From an uncultured Mycoplasma sp. (GTDB lineage Bacteria; Bacillota_I; Bacilli_A; RF39; UBA660): DNA of 47,155 bases. Positions 1-7,963 of this stretch are shown here, piece after piece. The notes beneath the pieces were generated by a model. That model made no database searches. It was not told where the DNA came from and worked only from the letters and a program-made list of their open reading frames with translations. Position 1 is the first letter of the stretch; every line of letters begins with the position of its first letter. The stretch covers positions 1 through 47,155 of the forward strand of contig CAMNSE010000010.1 in NCBI GenBank assembly GCA_946554525.1. The letters run 5' to 3'. The position numbers and the translations under genes are program-made.

Positions 1-413
1 CGTTTTGAAAATTGAGGAGCACGACGAGCTTTTTTAAGACCGTATTTTTTACGTTCTTTAACTCTTGGATCTCTTGTTACAAAACCATTTGTTTTTAAGA
101 TCTTACGATAAGAATCTTCTCTTGTTTGATCAGTGTTACTGTCAAATGCAAGAAGTGCGCGAGCGATTCCTAAACGAACAGCTCCAGCTTGACCAGAATA
201 TCCGCCACCTTTTACAGTAACTTCGATATCAAAACGATTCTCATTATTAGTAACTGCTAGTGGTTGTTTTAAATCCATAATTAAGATTTTATTAGGAAAA
301 TATTCATTAACGTCTATCCCATTAATTGTAATATTTCCAGTTCCGCTCATAATTCTAACAGACGCAGAACTTCTTTTACGACGACCTGTTGCGGTCCAAA
401 CTTGCTTAGCCAT
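1..413 (-). CDS. rpsI: 30S ribosomal protein S9, 3' end cut by the window edge
   Basis: This is the small-subunit protein S9, whose basic C-terminal tail reaches the ribosomal P site. The reverse strand reads MAKQVWTATGRRKRSSASVR, followed by the family motifs GGGYSGQAGA and RKKYGLKKARRAPQFSKR. The last arginine codon is cut at base 1, so only about one base and the stop codon are missing. The ATG at 411-413 is preceded by AGGAGG (reverse of 421-427). It follows rplM by about 12 bases, the universal rplM-rpsI pair, and is presumably co-transcribed from the promoter upstream of rplM. Confidence 0.97.
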   Translation of the reverse strand, partial: MAKQVWTATGRRKRSSASVRIMSGTGNITINGIDVNEYFPNKILIMDLKQPLAVTNNENRFDIEVTVKGGGYSGQAGAVRLGIARALLAFDSNTDQTREDSYRKILKTNGFVTRDPRVKERKKYGLKKARRAPQFSK

Positions 414-425
414 TAATTATTCCTC

Positions 426-857
426 CTAATCAACTTTTAAAGCTTCAGGCTTTTGTGCTTCATGTTTATGGTCACCATCAGCATAAACAAATAATTTCTT
501 ACCCATTTTTCTTCCTAATGGTCCATGTGGAAGCATTCCTTTGATAGCTCTTTCTAACATTTCTTCTGGATATTTCTCAATCATAGTTTTTGCATTTCTC
601 TCTCTTAATCCTCCTGGAAAACCTGAGTGATTGTAATACATCTTATCATTTAACTTGTTTCCAGTTAATTTAATTTTTGACGCATTAATTACAATTACAT
701 AGTCTCCACAGTCTACATGAGGAGTATAAGTAGGTTTATGCTTACCTCTTAAAACGGTTGCAGCTTTAGTAGCTAATCTTCCTAAAGTTTGTCCTTCAGC
801 ATCGATTACATACCATCTGCGTTCAATGTTTTCTTTTGTTTGCATGAATGTCTTCAT
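426..857 (-). CDS. rplM: 50S ribosomal protein L13
   Basis: L13 is an early-assembly protein of the large subunit that binds 23S rRNA. The 143-residue product has the usual length and family blocks: [18 protein letters not shown] near residues 14-31, the GDYVIVINA segment near 51, and [17 protein letters not shown] near 109-125. The ATG is preceded by a short AAAGGA-type site. It is the first gene of a two-gene operon with rpsI and has its own promoter and about 75 bases of leader. truA, usually joined to this operon, is upstream but separated by that promoter region. Confidence 0.98.
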   Translation of the reverse strand: MKTFMQTKENIERRWYVIDAEGQTLGRLATKAATVLRGKHKPTYTPHVDCGDYVIVINASKIKLTGNKLNDKMYYNHSGFPGGLRERNAKTMIEKYPEEMLERAIKGMLPHGPLGRKMGKKLFVYADGDHKHEAQKPEALKVD

Positions 858-932
858 ATTTTTTTCCTTTCATTAGTCATCTTTGCTTCTGCTTTCCCAG
901 GGCATGGCAATTCCGACAAATAAAATGTACCA
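858..932 (-). promoter_or_regulatory. 5' leader of rplM, possible L13 autoregulatory leader
   Basis: This is the untranslated stretch between the predicted transcription start (about 932) and the rplM ATG. Its middle (about 880-920) is much richer in G and C than its surroundings and contains self-complementary bits such as TTGCCATGCCCTGGGAAAGC. Firmicutes often carry an L13 leader RNA at this place through which L13 represses its own operon. I could not fold it or compare it with the family model, so the assignment rests on position and composition. Confidence 0.45.
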
Positions 933-938
933 TTTAAA

Positions 939-967
939 ATTATATGTAATATTTATGCATTTGTCAA
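939..967 (-). promoter_or_regulatory. SigA-type promoter for rplM-rpsI
   Basis: On the reverse strand TTGACA (962-967) is followed after 17 bases by TATAAT (939-944). Both hexamers match the housekeeping consensus exactly. It lies in the truA-rplM gap and would start transcription near 932, about 75 bases before the rplM start codon. Confidence 0.85.
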
Positions 968-1011
968 ATAGAAAATGCATTTTCTTCTATTTTTTTACAA
1001 ATTTTTAACAA

Positions 1012-1734
1012 TTAGTACTCTATCTTCTCTAAATATAGGCCTTTTGGAGGGGCACATAGAAATTCTTTTTTAATTTCGGGATGATCTAGGGCATATTTTA
1101 ATTCCTCTATACTTGCTTTTTTTCTTGCCACATCTAACATAGCCCCAACTAGGTTTCTAACCATATATCTATAAAAGCTTTTGCCAATAAATTTTATTTC
1201 TAAAATATCTTTCTTCTTCTTGAATTTTATATTATAGATTATACACTCGTAATTAGTTCTAGTGCCCGCAACAAAATTTTCAAAATTGTGTGCTCCTAAA
1301 AATACTTTGCGACATTTCTTCATCTTTTTAATATCAATTTTATAATCCGGATAAAACATATAGTCTTCATATAAAGGATTAAACTCCCCTAAATTTATTT
1401 TATATAGATAAGTTTTTCTTTTGACATTAAATCTGGCATGAAAATTATCATCTACTATACATACATCTTTAATATAAATATATGGTTTTACTAAACTATT
1501 TAATGCTTCTTTTAAATGAGCCGCATCAATTTTAATATTTAAATCAAAAGATGCTTTTTGATCTAGTGCGTGTACTCCTTTATCAGTCCTTCCTGCACCT
1601 TTTATTTCAACCGGAGCTTTATTTATTTTAGTTAAAGCCCCTTCTATACTTTTTTGGACGGTATTCTCATTATTTAATCTTTGAAAACCATAAAATTTTG
1701 AGCCATCATACTTTATACTTATTAAATATCTCAT
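1012..1734 (-). CDS. truA: tRNA pseudouridine synthase A
   Basis: TruA converts uridines 38-40 in the anticodon arm of tRNAs to pseudouridine. The 240-residue protein has the catalytic motif GRTDKGVHA with the nucleophile Asp51, the N-terminal YDGSKFYGFQ block, and the ARF(N) and YMVRNLVGAML blocks of the family. Its start codon overlaps the stop codon of the upstream EcfA-like ORF (TAATG), so translation is probably coupled. In Firmicutes truA normally follows ecfA1-ecfA2-ecfT and precedes rplM-rpsI. That order is kept here except that ecfT is missing. Confidence 0.97.
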   Translation of the reverse strand: MRYLISIKYDGSKFYGFQRLNNENTVQKSIEGALTKINKAPVEIKGAGRTDKGVHALDQKASFDLNIKIDAAHLKEALNSLVKPYIYIKDVCIVDDNFHARFNVKRKTYLYKINLGEFNPLYEDYMFYPDYKIDIKKMKKCRKVFLGAHNFENFVAGTRTNYECIIYNIKFKKKKDILEIKFIGKSFYRYMVRNLVGAMLDVARKKASIEELKYALDHPEIKKEFLCAPPKGLYLEKIEY

Positions 1735-2354
1735 TATTCTTGCTCCTTAATTCTATAAATAGCTTTTAATAAATCTTTTACATCCATATAATCTTCTAAT
1801 TTAATTCCTTTTTCTCTTATTAAATTAATTATCTTATTAATCTCTGGAATATTATAATAGTTTGATAAATCAAAAAATTCGTTTTTTTCATATTTTCTGG
1901 ATATGTGGTTATCCTCTACTAAAATTATGGATGATGCTATATCTTGTAAAAATAATATATCATTCGTATAAATTAAAAATGTTTTGTGAATATCTTCTGC
2001 TAGCTTCTTAAAAAGTCTTTTAAAATTCTTTTTCTCGAAATCATTTAGCCCCTTTTCAAAAAAATCTAAAATTATATTTTCTTTATTTTCTATCAAAGCT
2101 TTTGCAAGATTTACTTTTTTTATTTCTACTTCTGATAACTCATTTGATTCTTTATTTAAATATTTTTCTGTTAACATTACCATTTTTAGGGACGCTACAT
2201 CTTTTGGGCTATTTAAATAATCTTTTACAGTTCCTAAAAATTTATAATCTGTTACTAAATATGATGTACTGGTATTCGTTGTTAAAATTGTCTCTCCTAT
2301 AACACCATAAATACGGCCTTTTTCAAGACTATCTAAAATTCTTGCTACTTCCAT
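1734..2354 (-). CDS. Degenerate EcfA2-like ABC ATPase homologue lacking catalytic motifs
   Basis: This 206-residue protein sits where ecfA2 (ATPase of the energy-coupling-factor vitamin transporter) is normally found. It still shows the ABC outline: GVIGET where the Walker A loop should be, LSEVEIKKVNLAKALIENK in place of the LSGGQ helix, IILDFFEKGLND in place of the Walker B and D-loop, LIYTND for the H-loop and PEINKIINLIREKGIKL like the EcfA C-terminus. No GxxGxGK(S/T) is present, the catalytic Glu is Phe, the H-loop His is Asn and the signature glycines are gone. ATP hydrolysis is not expected. It overlaps its neighbours on both sides and has no internal stops. It could be decaying, or kept as a non-catalytic protein. 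Confidence 0.7.
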   Translation of the reverse strand: MEVARILDSLEKGRIYGVIGETILTTNTSTSYLVTDYKFLGTVKDYLNSPKDVASLKMVMLTEKYLNKESNELSEVEIKKVNLAKALIENKENIILDFFEKGLNDFEKKNFKRLFKKLAEDIHKTFLIYTNDILFLQDIASSIILVEDNHISRKYEKNEFFDLSNYYNIPEINKIINLIREKGIKLEDYMDVKDLLKAIYRIKEQE

Positions 2355-2947
2355 AAATCTTTCACCAACTCTTCATTTGAATAATAAATATTATTTATAA
2401 CGCCATAGTATTTTAATCCTTTTGATAATTCAACTATAGTAGGAAGTTTGAATCCTAATCTAGTTAGTATTTTTTCTTCTAGTAAAACACTTTCGCTTTT
2501 TCCTTCCATAACTATCTTTCCATCATGAACAACTATTATATTTTGAAGAAACAATGTCTCTTCTATTTCGCTTGTATAATTTATAATTCTTTTTTCTTTT
2601 TCCTTTAAATAATTTATTACTTTATGCTTAAATCCATCATCTAAATATGTTAAAACATTAAAAAATATTATAGTATCCTTTGGACTTTTTATATTACTTA
2701 AAATATTAATTTTAATTTTTTCACTTTTAGAATAGTTATTTTTTTCTAATAAATATTCACAGTTAAATTCCTTTAATAATTCTAAAGAAATATCTTCTAA
2801 CTTATTAGTATTATTCTTATCTATTACAATATATCCACGATTAATAAACTCTATTTCATCTTGATGATAATTAAACTCGGATGTAAATAATACTGTAGTA
2901 CTATTATTTTTAAATGTCTTACCATTTACTTTTATTTCTTGATACAT
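2345..2947 (-). CDS. Degenerate EcfA1-like ABC ATPase homologue lacking catalytic motifs
   Basis: This 200-residue protein occupies the ecfA1 position and overlaps the next ORF by 10 bases. Its C-terminal half keeps the EcfA1 pattern: NIIVVHDGKIVMEGKSESVL, then LTRLGFKLPTIVELSKGL, as in genuine EcfA proteins. The ATPase elements are lost: no Walker A, YSKSE where LSGGQ should be, IIFFNVLTYLDD in place of LDEATSMLDP, and Ser in place of the H-loop His. The ATG is preceded by AGGTGATTTAC. Intact frames in both paralogues despite loss of every catalytic residue argue against a recent knockout. Function is unknown. Confidence 0.7.
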   Translation of the reverse strand: MYQEIKVNGKTFKNNSTTVLFTSEFNYHQDEIEFINRGYIVIDKNNTNKLEDISLELLKEFNCEYLLEKNNYSKSEKIKINILSNIKSPKDTIIFFNVLTYLDDGFKHKVINYLKEKEKRIINYTSEIEETLFLQNIIVVHDGKIVMEGKSESVLLEEKILTRLGFKLPTIVELSKGLKYYGVINNIYYSNEELVKDLWK

Positions 2948-2972
2948 AGTAAATCACCTAACTATATAATAT

Positions 2973-3001
2973 CAAAAAAATATTCCTTTTAAAAGGAATA
3001 T
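2973..3001 (-). terminator. 22-bp perfect palindrome with T-run, terminator-like
   Basis: ATATTCCTTTT is followed directly by its exact reverse complement (2980-3001). On the reverse strand a run of seven or eight T follows, as in an intrinsic terminator. It lies about 30 bases before the EcfA1-like start, downstream of the rpmE terminator. It may be a second terminator or an operator. Confidence 0.5.
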
Positions 3002-3051
3002 CTTTGTTTTATTAAAAGTATATCAAACTTTCCTAAATTGAAATTTAAAAT

Positions 3052-3090
3052 AAAAAAATGTTAATAAGATCCATCTTACTAACATTTTTA
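3052..3090 (-). terminator. Intrinsic terminator of rpmE
   Basis: On the reverse strand, a few bases past the rpmE stop, AATGTTAGTAAGAT pairs with ATCTTATTAACATT across a two-base loop and is followed by a run of T. Confidence 0.8.
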
Positions 3091-3096
3091 TTTTCA

Positions 3097-3309
3097 TTAT
3101 TTTTCTTCAGTGTTTAAACCATATTTACGGTTAAATTTTTCAATAGTACCAGTTTTCTTAACTTTTCCTTGAGCTCCTGTATAGAATGGATGACATTCAC
3201 TACAAACTTCAACTTGGATATCTCCCTTAGTTGACATAGTTTTAAATTTTGCTCCACATTCACAAGTAACTGTTGCTTCTTTCATTTCTGGATGAATTCC
3301 TTTTTTCAT
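3097..3309 (-). CDS. rpmE: 50S ribosomal protein L31, zinc-binding form
   Basis: L31 is a small protein of the large subunit that bridges to the small subunit. The 70-residue sequence starts [20 protein letters not shown] and contains [10 protein letters not shown]. The four cysteines (two in CEC, two in CSEC) mark the zinc-binding (C+) type. The start follows GGGAGGGATAAAAT. It is a single-gene unit with its own promoter and terminator. Zn-binding L31 is replaced by a Zn-free paralogue during zinc starvation in some Bacilli, but no Zur box was recognised here. Confidence 0.97.
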   Translation of the reverse strand: MKKGIHPEMKEATVTCECGAKFKTMSTKGDIQVEVCSECHPFYTGAQGKVKKTGTIEKFNRKYGLNTEEK

Positions 3310-3366
3310 ATTTTATCCCTCCCGCCATATCAAATTTTTTGACATAGTAATTGATTTGTCTTAAGT

Positions 3367-3394
3367 ATTATATCACACTTTTGCTTGTTTTCAA
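3367..3394 (-). promoter_or_regulatory. SigA-type promoter for rpmE
   Basis: On the reverse strand TTGAAA (3389-3394) and TATAAT (3367-3372) are separated by 16 bases, about 60 bases before the rpmE start. Confidence 0.7.
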
Positions 3395-3410
3395 CAAAAA
3401 TATTTAAACT

Positions 3411-3869
3411 TTATTTTTTTAAACTAATATTAGCTTCATTCTCTAAGTATCTTTCGGCTTTATCTGTTAATTGTAGTGCACTGGAATCTAATTCATTTCC
3501 AAATATGAAATATCCTGCCGTCATTAAGTAAGATATATAATTCGGAATATTTATCCCGGGATTTGGAACAGCCTCTAATGTACCAGCCACTATTTCATCT
3601 ATAGTCCCTGGAAAACATTTTATTTGCGTTAAAAATTCATGTTTAAATTTCTTTTTATAAGCATCTGCTTCTATTACTGCTTCTTTTCTTGCTTCTTTTA
3701 TTAAATAATCTATATATTTTATTTTGCTCTCTAACTCTTTAAATTGCTGCATGTAATCTCTTATATTTCCAATTCTACCAATTTCAAACTCATTCTGAAT
3801 TTGGATTGCAACACTTTTTCCTATAAGCATTAAACTAGCTCTTTTTTCCTGCAATACTTTTAAGTCCAT
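3411..3869 (-). CDS. Unknown 152-residue soluble protein
   Basis: I do not recognise this family. The frame is open from 3884, but the GGAGGG ribosome-binding site lies inside the first five codons, so translation should start at the ATG at 3867-3869 (MDLKVLQEKRASLML). The first 90 residues are charged and helical, likely a short coiled coil (KELESKIKYIDYLIKEARKE). The second half has a Pro/Gly-rich stretch, PNPGINIPNYISYLMTAGYF. There is no signal peptide or membrane segment. It is a single gene between rpmE and the SGNH-like gene, all on the same strand. Confidence 0.75.
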   Translation of the reverse strand: MDLKVLQEKRASLMLIGKSVAIQIQNEFEIGRIGNIRDYMQQFKELESKIKYIDYLIKEARKEAVIEADAYKKKFKHEFLTQIKCFPGTIDEIVAGTLEAVPNPGINIPNYISYLMTAGYFIFGNELDSSALQLTDKAERYLENEANISLKK

Positions 3870-3927
3870 TAAAAATCCCTCCATAAGTAAGGATTATTTT
3901 AACATGATTAAAGTTAAATGTAAACAT

Positions 3928-4605
3928 TTATATTTGTATTAGTTTTTTTAATTCTTGGTATATTTTTTCGTGGCCTAAATAATTTATATAATAACTTTCT
4001 TTATTTAAATAAAACCTTTTATCTTTTAGTATGTCATTAATGTCTAAAAATAAAAAACCATTTGTTAAGCTAATGTCTCTTATAATGGCATTCATTTTAG
4101 CAATTGTAAGAGGATCTTTGTCTTGATATTCATATAATCCTAATACTATTACTTTGTAGTTATTTAATAATTTAATCATACTTAAAAGCTCTTCTAAATC
4201 TTCTTTAAATTCATCTCTTACTTTTTTAGTGATTTTTACACTTGCTAACTCATCCATTCCTATAGCAACTGTTAAGATATCTGCTTCATTTATAGCATGC
4301 TGTATTTCTACCTGATTATCTTGAAAAGTTAGCGATTTATTTTCTTTAATATCTGAAATTAGTTCTTTTACTGTTATCCCATTTTTAGCAAATTCATAAT
4401 AATTCTTTAATTTATGAAAATTTTTTAAATCTTCTTTTAAGTAATCATTAAAGCTCATTCCTTCTATTTCATAAGGGGTCATTCCCATAGAAAGCCCATC
4501 GCCAATTGTTACCAAAGTTAATTCATCGCTTTTTGTATAAAAATATATTATAACTGAAAATATTGCGCCAATAAGTGCAATTAGAATGAGTTTCTTTTTC
4601 ATCAT
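3928..4605 (-). CDS. Membrane-anchored SGNH/GDSL-hydrolase-like protein with altered active site
   Basis: An N-terminal hydrophobic segment (about residues 4-22) suggests a signal anchor with the rest outside the cell. The domain follows the SGNH order: block I as LVTIGDGLSMG (about 31-41), block III as VAIGMDEL (about 115-122), and a C-terminal YINYLGHEKIYQEL like block V. In active enzymes block I is GDS(L/I) with a catalytic Ser and block V has DxxH. Here the Ser position is Gly and the canonical DxxH is not visible, so it may be inactive or belong to a divergent subfamily. It lies downstream of murA behind a terminator-like hairpin. Confidence 0.65.
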   Translation of the reverse strand: MMKKKLILIALIGAIFSVIIYFYTKSDELTLVTIGDGLSMGMTPYEIEGMSFNDYLKEDLKNFHKLKNYYEFAKNGITVKELISDIKENKSLTFQDNQVEIQHAINEADILTVAIGMDELASVKITKKVRDEFKEDLEELLSMIKLLNNYKVIVLGLYEYQDKDPLTIAKMNAIIRDISLTNGFLFLDINDILKDKRFYLNKESYYINYLGHEKIYQELKKLIQI

Positions 4606-4614
4606 TCACCTCAT

Positions 4615-4643
4615 AAAAAAATATAGTACAATATACTATATTT
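4615..4643 (-). terminator. Intrinsic terminator of murA
   Basis: The reverse strand reads AAATATAGTA, a five-base loop, then TACTATATTT and further T, overlapping the end of murA. The stem is made of A-T pairs with two G-C pairs, so read-through into the SGNH-like gene is possible. Confidence 0.6.
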
Positions 4644-5889
4644 CAATTATCTTAATTTTAGCACCTACATTAGTAAGCTTCTCATCAATACTTTCATATC
4701 CTCTTAAAATATGTTCGACATCATTAATTTTCGTTATTCCACGTGCTGTTAGGCCCGCTAATACCATTGCCGCTCCACCTCGCAAATCCGTTGCTGTAAC
4801 TTCAGTCCCATTTAACTTAGTTGGACCATCTATAATTGCACTTGAACCATTAACATTAATGTTTGCACCCATTTTATTTAGATATGGAACATGCCCCATT
4901 CTATTTTCCCAAATTGTTTCTTCAAACAAAGATGTTCCACAAGCTTGAGTTAGTAAAACACTCATCGGTTGACCTATATCTGTTGGAAAACCAGGAAATA
5001 CCAAAGTTTTAATATTAATTGGTTTTAAATTATCCACTGCACTAATTGTTATACTATCTCTATCTATTTTAAATGATGCGCCCATTTCACTGAGTTTATT
5101 AGTTAAAGCTTCTAAATGCTTAGGAACAATGTTTTTTATAGTCAAATTATCGCCACATAAAGCTCCTAGAATAATATATGTTCCTGCTTCAATTCTATCA
5201 GGTATTACGGATATTTCTCCTCCATGTAATTTTTCAACACCAATAATTGTAATTTCATCAGTTCCATACCCTGTTATATTGGCTCCCATATTAACTAAAT
5301 ACTCAGCAATATTAGAAATCTCTGCTTCTTTAGCCGCATTATGAATAATAGTTTTTCCTTCTGCTAAAACGCTAGCTAACATAATGTTAATAGTTGCTCC
5401 GACACTAGCAAAGCTTAAATATATATCAGTACCTACTAGCTTGTCTGCTTTTAATATATATTTATTGCCTACCATTTCTACTGTTGCTCCTAATGCCTTA
5501 AATCCATCAATGTGGAAATCTATTGGCCTAGAACCAATATTACATCCACCGGGAATATACATTTCTACATATTTTTCTTTTCCAAGTAAGGCACCCATAA
5601 AATAATATGATGCTCGTAGTCTACTAGAATGAACCTCGTCAATTAAAGCATTTTTTAAGTTTGTTGTATCTATTACTAATTCGTCATCATTTACATCAGT
5701 TTTACAATTTAAAACATTTAAAATATCTAACAACGCATCTCTATCAGATATATTTGGTACATGTTTAATAGTAGAGATGCCATCAGCTAAAATACTAGCT
5801 GGAATAAGCGCCACTGCGCTATTTTTTGCTCCCCCAATTTCAATTGTTCCTGAAAGTTTATTTCCACCTTCAATTATCATTTGCTTCAT
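4636..5889 (-). CDS. murA: UDP-N-acetylglucosamine 1-carboxyvinyltransferase
   Basis: MurA transfers enolpyruvate from PEP to UDP-GlcNAc, the first committed step of peptidoglycan synthesis. The 417-residue protein has the family length and Lys22-Asn23 in GGAKNSAV. The loop cysteine that binds PEP and is attacked by fosfomycin is Cys116 in PGGCNIGSRP. Bacilli often have two paralogues (murA and murZ); the window does not tell which this is. It has a good SigA promoter and an AAGGGTGTG ribosome-binding site. Confidence 0.96.
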   Translation of the reverse strand: MKQMIIEGGNKLSGTIEIGGAKNSAVALIPASILADGISTIKHVPNISDRDALLDILNVLNCKTDVNDDELVIDTTNLKNALIDEVHSSRLRASYYFMGALLGKEKYVEMYIPGGCNIGSRPIDFHIDGFKALGATVEMVGNKYILKADKLVGTDIYLSFASVGATINIMLASVLAEGKTIIHNAAKEAEISNIAEYLVNMGANITGYGTDEITIIGVEKLHGGEISVIPDRIEAGTYIILGALCGDNLTIKNIVPKHLEALTNKLSEMGASFKIDRDSITISAVDNLKPINIKTLVFPGFPTDIGQPMSVLLTQACGTSLFEETIWENRMGHVPYLNKMGANINVNGSSAIIDGPTKLNGTEVTATDLRGGAAMVLAGLTARGITKINDVEHILRGYESIDEKLTNVGAKIKIIEI

Positions 5890-5995
5890 CTTAACACACC
5901 CTTACTTCACCTATTTTTTAAGTTAGGCTCTTATACTGTAATTTACTCGATTTTTATTAATTTGGTGCATAGTTATTTAATAAATATCTAATTAT

Positions 5996-6024
5996 ACTAT
6001 ACTGAAATCTTGTCACTTTGTCAA
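5996..6024 (-). promoter_or_regulatory. SigA-type promoter for murA
   Basis: On the reverse strand TTGACA (6019-6024) and TATAGT (5996-6001) are 17 bases apart. The remaining leader to the murA ATG is about 100 bases and shows no structure I can name. Confidence 0.75.
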
Positions 6025-6056
6025 ATTGTTTTTGAAAATAATTAAAAAGAAAAGAA

Positions 6057-6707
6057 TTATTCCAAAACTCTTTTCCTCTGTTCTTCTTTCACAATGCTTG
6101 TATTTGATATGCTTTTAGGCTCCATTTCTATAATATTAAGTAATGATAAAGCCACTTCAACATCTCTAAGTATTTCATCACTTGGATTATATCCTCTTTC
6201 CCTTAATACTTTAACTGCATCTGAAAATCTTTCGTGTGGCAATACATATCTTTCAATGTAAGTTAGGCCTGCAAATATTTCACTGCCCATTTCTTTTCTA
6301 AAAATTCCTTCTAAAATTTGAATTGCTTTTAATACTTTCATAATACTGTGTTCATTTAAATAATAAGATAATAATCCTTTTAGTTGTTCCTCATAAGTAT
6401 TATAATGCATTTCTCTTTTTTTATTGTATTCTTCATAAAATTTTGCAATATCTTCTTTTTTAGTATCTAATCTATTTAATAAGATTTGAAATCCTGGAGA
6501 ATATGGTCCTCTAAAGTTCCATGAATAACTATAAGTATCTTTTCCCAGTAATACTGTTAATAAAAAATCTAAGTTCTGCATTTCTACATGCCTAACTAAT
6601 AATTCAGGTCCTTCTTTATATTTTCTTTCATCCGCAACATCATATTGATGATTAAAAAATTCTAAATATGTTGCTAATGCCAAACCTTCTAAAAATGATA
6701 TGTTCAT
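6057..6707 (-). CDS. Unknown 216-residue soluble protein
   Basis: Not recognised with confidence. It is a mostly helical, charged protein with no signal or membrane segment. A motif near residues 63-80 (SWNFRGPYSPGFQILLNRLD) recalls the GPYS motif of YwgA-like and some DUF4065-like proteins, but this is a short resemblance only. The start ATG is preceded by GGAGGGTT. It is a single leftward gene, divergent from spoIIR across a 112-base gap, ending upstream of murA. Confidence 0.7.
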   Translation of the reverse strand: MNISFLEGLALATYLEFFNHQYDVADERKYKEGPELLVRHVEMQNLDFLLTVLLGKDTYSYSWNFRGPYSPGFQILLNRLDTKKEDIAKFYEEYNKKREMHYNTYEEQLKGLLSYYLNEHSIMKVLKAIQILEGIFRKEMGSEIFAGLTYIERYVLPHERFSDAVKVLRERGYNPSDEILRDVEVALSLLNIIEMEPKSISNTSIVKEEQRKRVLE

Positions 6708-6819
6708 CTAAACCCTCCATATAAGTTTATTATATCATAAATCATAGATTTTTAAAATATTAACTATTTTAATGAATATTTTCTATATTTTTGTTCTTAA
6801 TTATGATAGGTGATGAGTT

Positions 6820-7323
6820 TTGAAAAAATTAATTATTGGATTATTTTTAGTAACTATTTTCTTTATTTTCACAAATAAGGAAGATGAAATTTTAATTCCT
6901 AGTAATGCGATAAGATTTAGAGTAGTTGCAAATAGTAATACCTTAAAAGATCAAACTGAAAAAAAGAATATTAAAAAAAGTGTAGAAAAAAAGGTATATG
7001 ATCTAATTAATACTGCTTCAAACACAGATGAAGTAAGATATATATTAAAAAATAATTTGCAAGAAATTGATAATATTGTAAGTAGCTATGAGGTCCCATA
7101 TAATATAAATTATGGTTATAATTATTTTCCTAGTAAGTCTTATAAAGGAGTTTTATATGGTGCTGGAAACTATGAATCTTTAGTAATTACTCTGGGAAAT
7201 GGACTCGGAAATAACTTTTGGTGTGTACTGTTTCCTCCATTATGTACAATAGATGAAAGCACAGAAGATTTAAGTAATGTAGAATATAAATCTTATGTTA
7301 AAGAATTAATAGATAAGTTCTAA
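6820..7323 (+). CDS. spoIIR: Stage II sporulation protein R
   Basis: SpoIIR is secreted from the forespore and triggers the membrane protease SpoIIGA to process pro-sigmaE in the mother cell. The 167-residue product has an N-terminal membrane/signal segment (about 3-19), then IRFRVVANSNTLKDQ and the family hallmark LGNGLGNNFWCVLFPPLC (about 125-142). The start is TTG at 6820, six bases after AGGTGA. As in Bacillus subtilis, where spoIIR and mntP (ywlD) are close neighbours, mntP follows here. I saw no clear sigmaF promoter. Confidence 0.94.
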   Translation: MKKLIIGLFLVTIFFIFTNKEDEILIPSNAIRFRVVANSNTLKDQTEKKNIKKSVEKKVYDLINTASNTDEVRYILKNNLQEIDNIVSSYEVPYNINYGYNYFPSKSYKGVLYGAGNYESLVITLGNGLGNNFWCVLFPPLCTIDESTEDLSNVEYKSYVKELIDKF

Positions 7324-7368
7324 GTAAGGCATGTTGTAAATAAAATATTCGTAGGAGGTTGCTTTACT

Positions 7369-7902
7369 TTGAAAGAAATATTTAGCCTTATTACTATTGG
7401 CATTGCCTTATCTATGGACACTTTTTCATTATCTTTAAGTGTTGGGACTTTAAATGCTTCTAAGAAAAAAGCGCTTCAACTTTCCTTAATAGTTGGAATT
7501 ATGCATTTTATTATGCCTTTTTTAGGAATGCTAATAGGCGATCAACTAATTCAAATATTTGAATTGAAATGCGATCTGGTTTTTGGAATAATTCTTATAT
7601 TTATTGCTATTCAAATGATTATTGATGTTTTCAAAAATGAAGAAGAAAAATTCAAACTAACATTACTCGGAATGTTTATTTTTGCTTTTGGCGTTAGTAT
7701 TGATAGTTTTTCGCTTGGTATTGGAATAAAAGCAATCACTGAAAATATGTACCTAGCAATGAGTATATTTTGTATTTGTAGTTTTTTATTTACTTATGTA
7801 GGAATTAAAATTGGAAGTTTTGCTAGCGAATTAATTGGTAAATATGCAAGTATATTAGGTGCTATTATTTTAGTAATTATCGGATTAACTCATTTATTAT
7901 AA
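7369..7902 (+). CDS. mntP: MntP-type manganese efflux pump
   Basis: MntP exports Mn(II) across the cytoplasmic membrane. The 177-residue protein has about six membrane helices in two repeats, each with the acidic signature: ALSMDTFSLSLSVG near residue 14-27 and GVSIDSFSLGIG near 109-120. The start is TTG at 7369 behind AGGAGG, the second TTG start in a row. It lies 45 bases after spoIIR on the same strand and may share its transcript. In other bacteria mntP is controlled by MntR or a yybP-ykoY riboswitch; none is seen here. Confidence 0.92.
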   Translation: MKEIFSLITIGIALSMDTFSLSLSVGTLNASKKKALQLSLIVGIMHFIMPFLGMLIGDQLIQIFELKCDLVFGIILIFIAIQMIIDVFKNEEEKFKLTLLGMFIFAFGVSIDSFSLGIGIKAITENMYLAMSIFCICSFLFTYVGIKIGSFASELIGKYASILGAIILVIIGLTHLL

Positions 7903-7926
7903 AATGACTAAAAAATTGATATCTAC

Positions 7927-7959
7927 TCAAAATCCGCTTTTTGAAATGAAGCGTTTTGA
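7927..7959. terminator. Bidirectional terminator between convergent genes
   Basis: TCAAAA..CGCTT is mirrored by AAGCG.TTTTGA around a nine-base loop. It sits between mntP (rightward) and the coiled-coil gene (leftward), so it probably ends both transcripts. Confidence 0.6.
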
Positions 7960-7963
7960 TTCA

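Noticed and set aside
2102-2302. 66-codon plus-strand hydrophobic ORF opposite the EcfA2-like gene
   Set aside because: The Leu-rich translation comes from reading A/T-rich coding DNA backwards. It has no ribosome-binding site.
1734-2947. Functional ECF transporter ATPases
   Set aside because: Position and overall pattern fit EcfA1/EcfA2, but none of the nucleotide-binding motifs survive and ecfT is absent.
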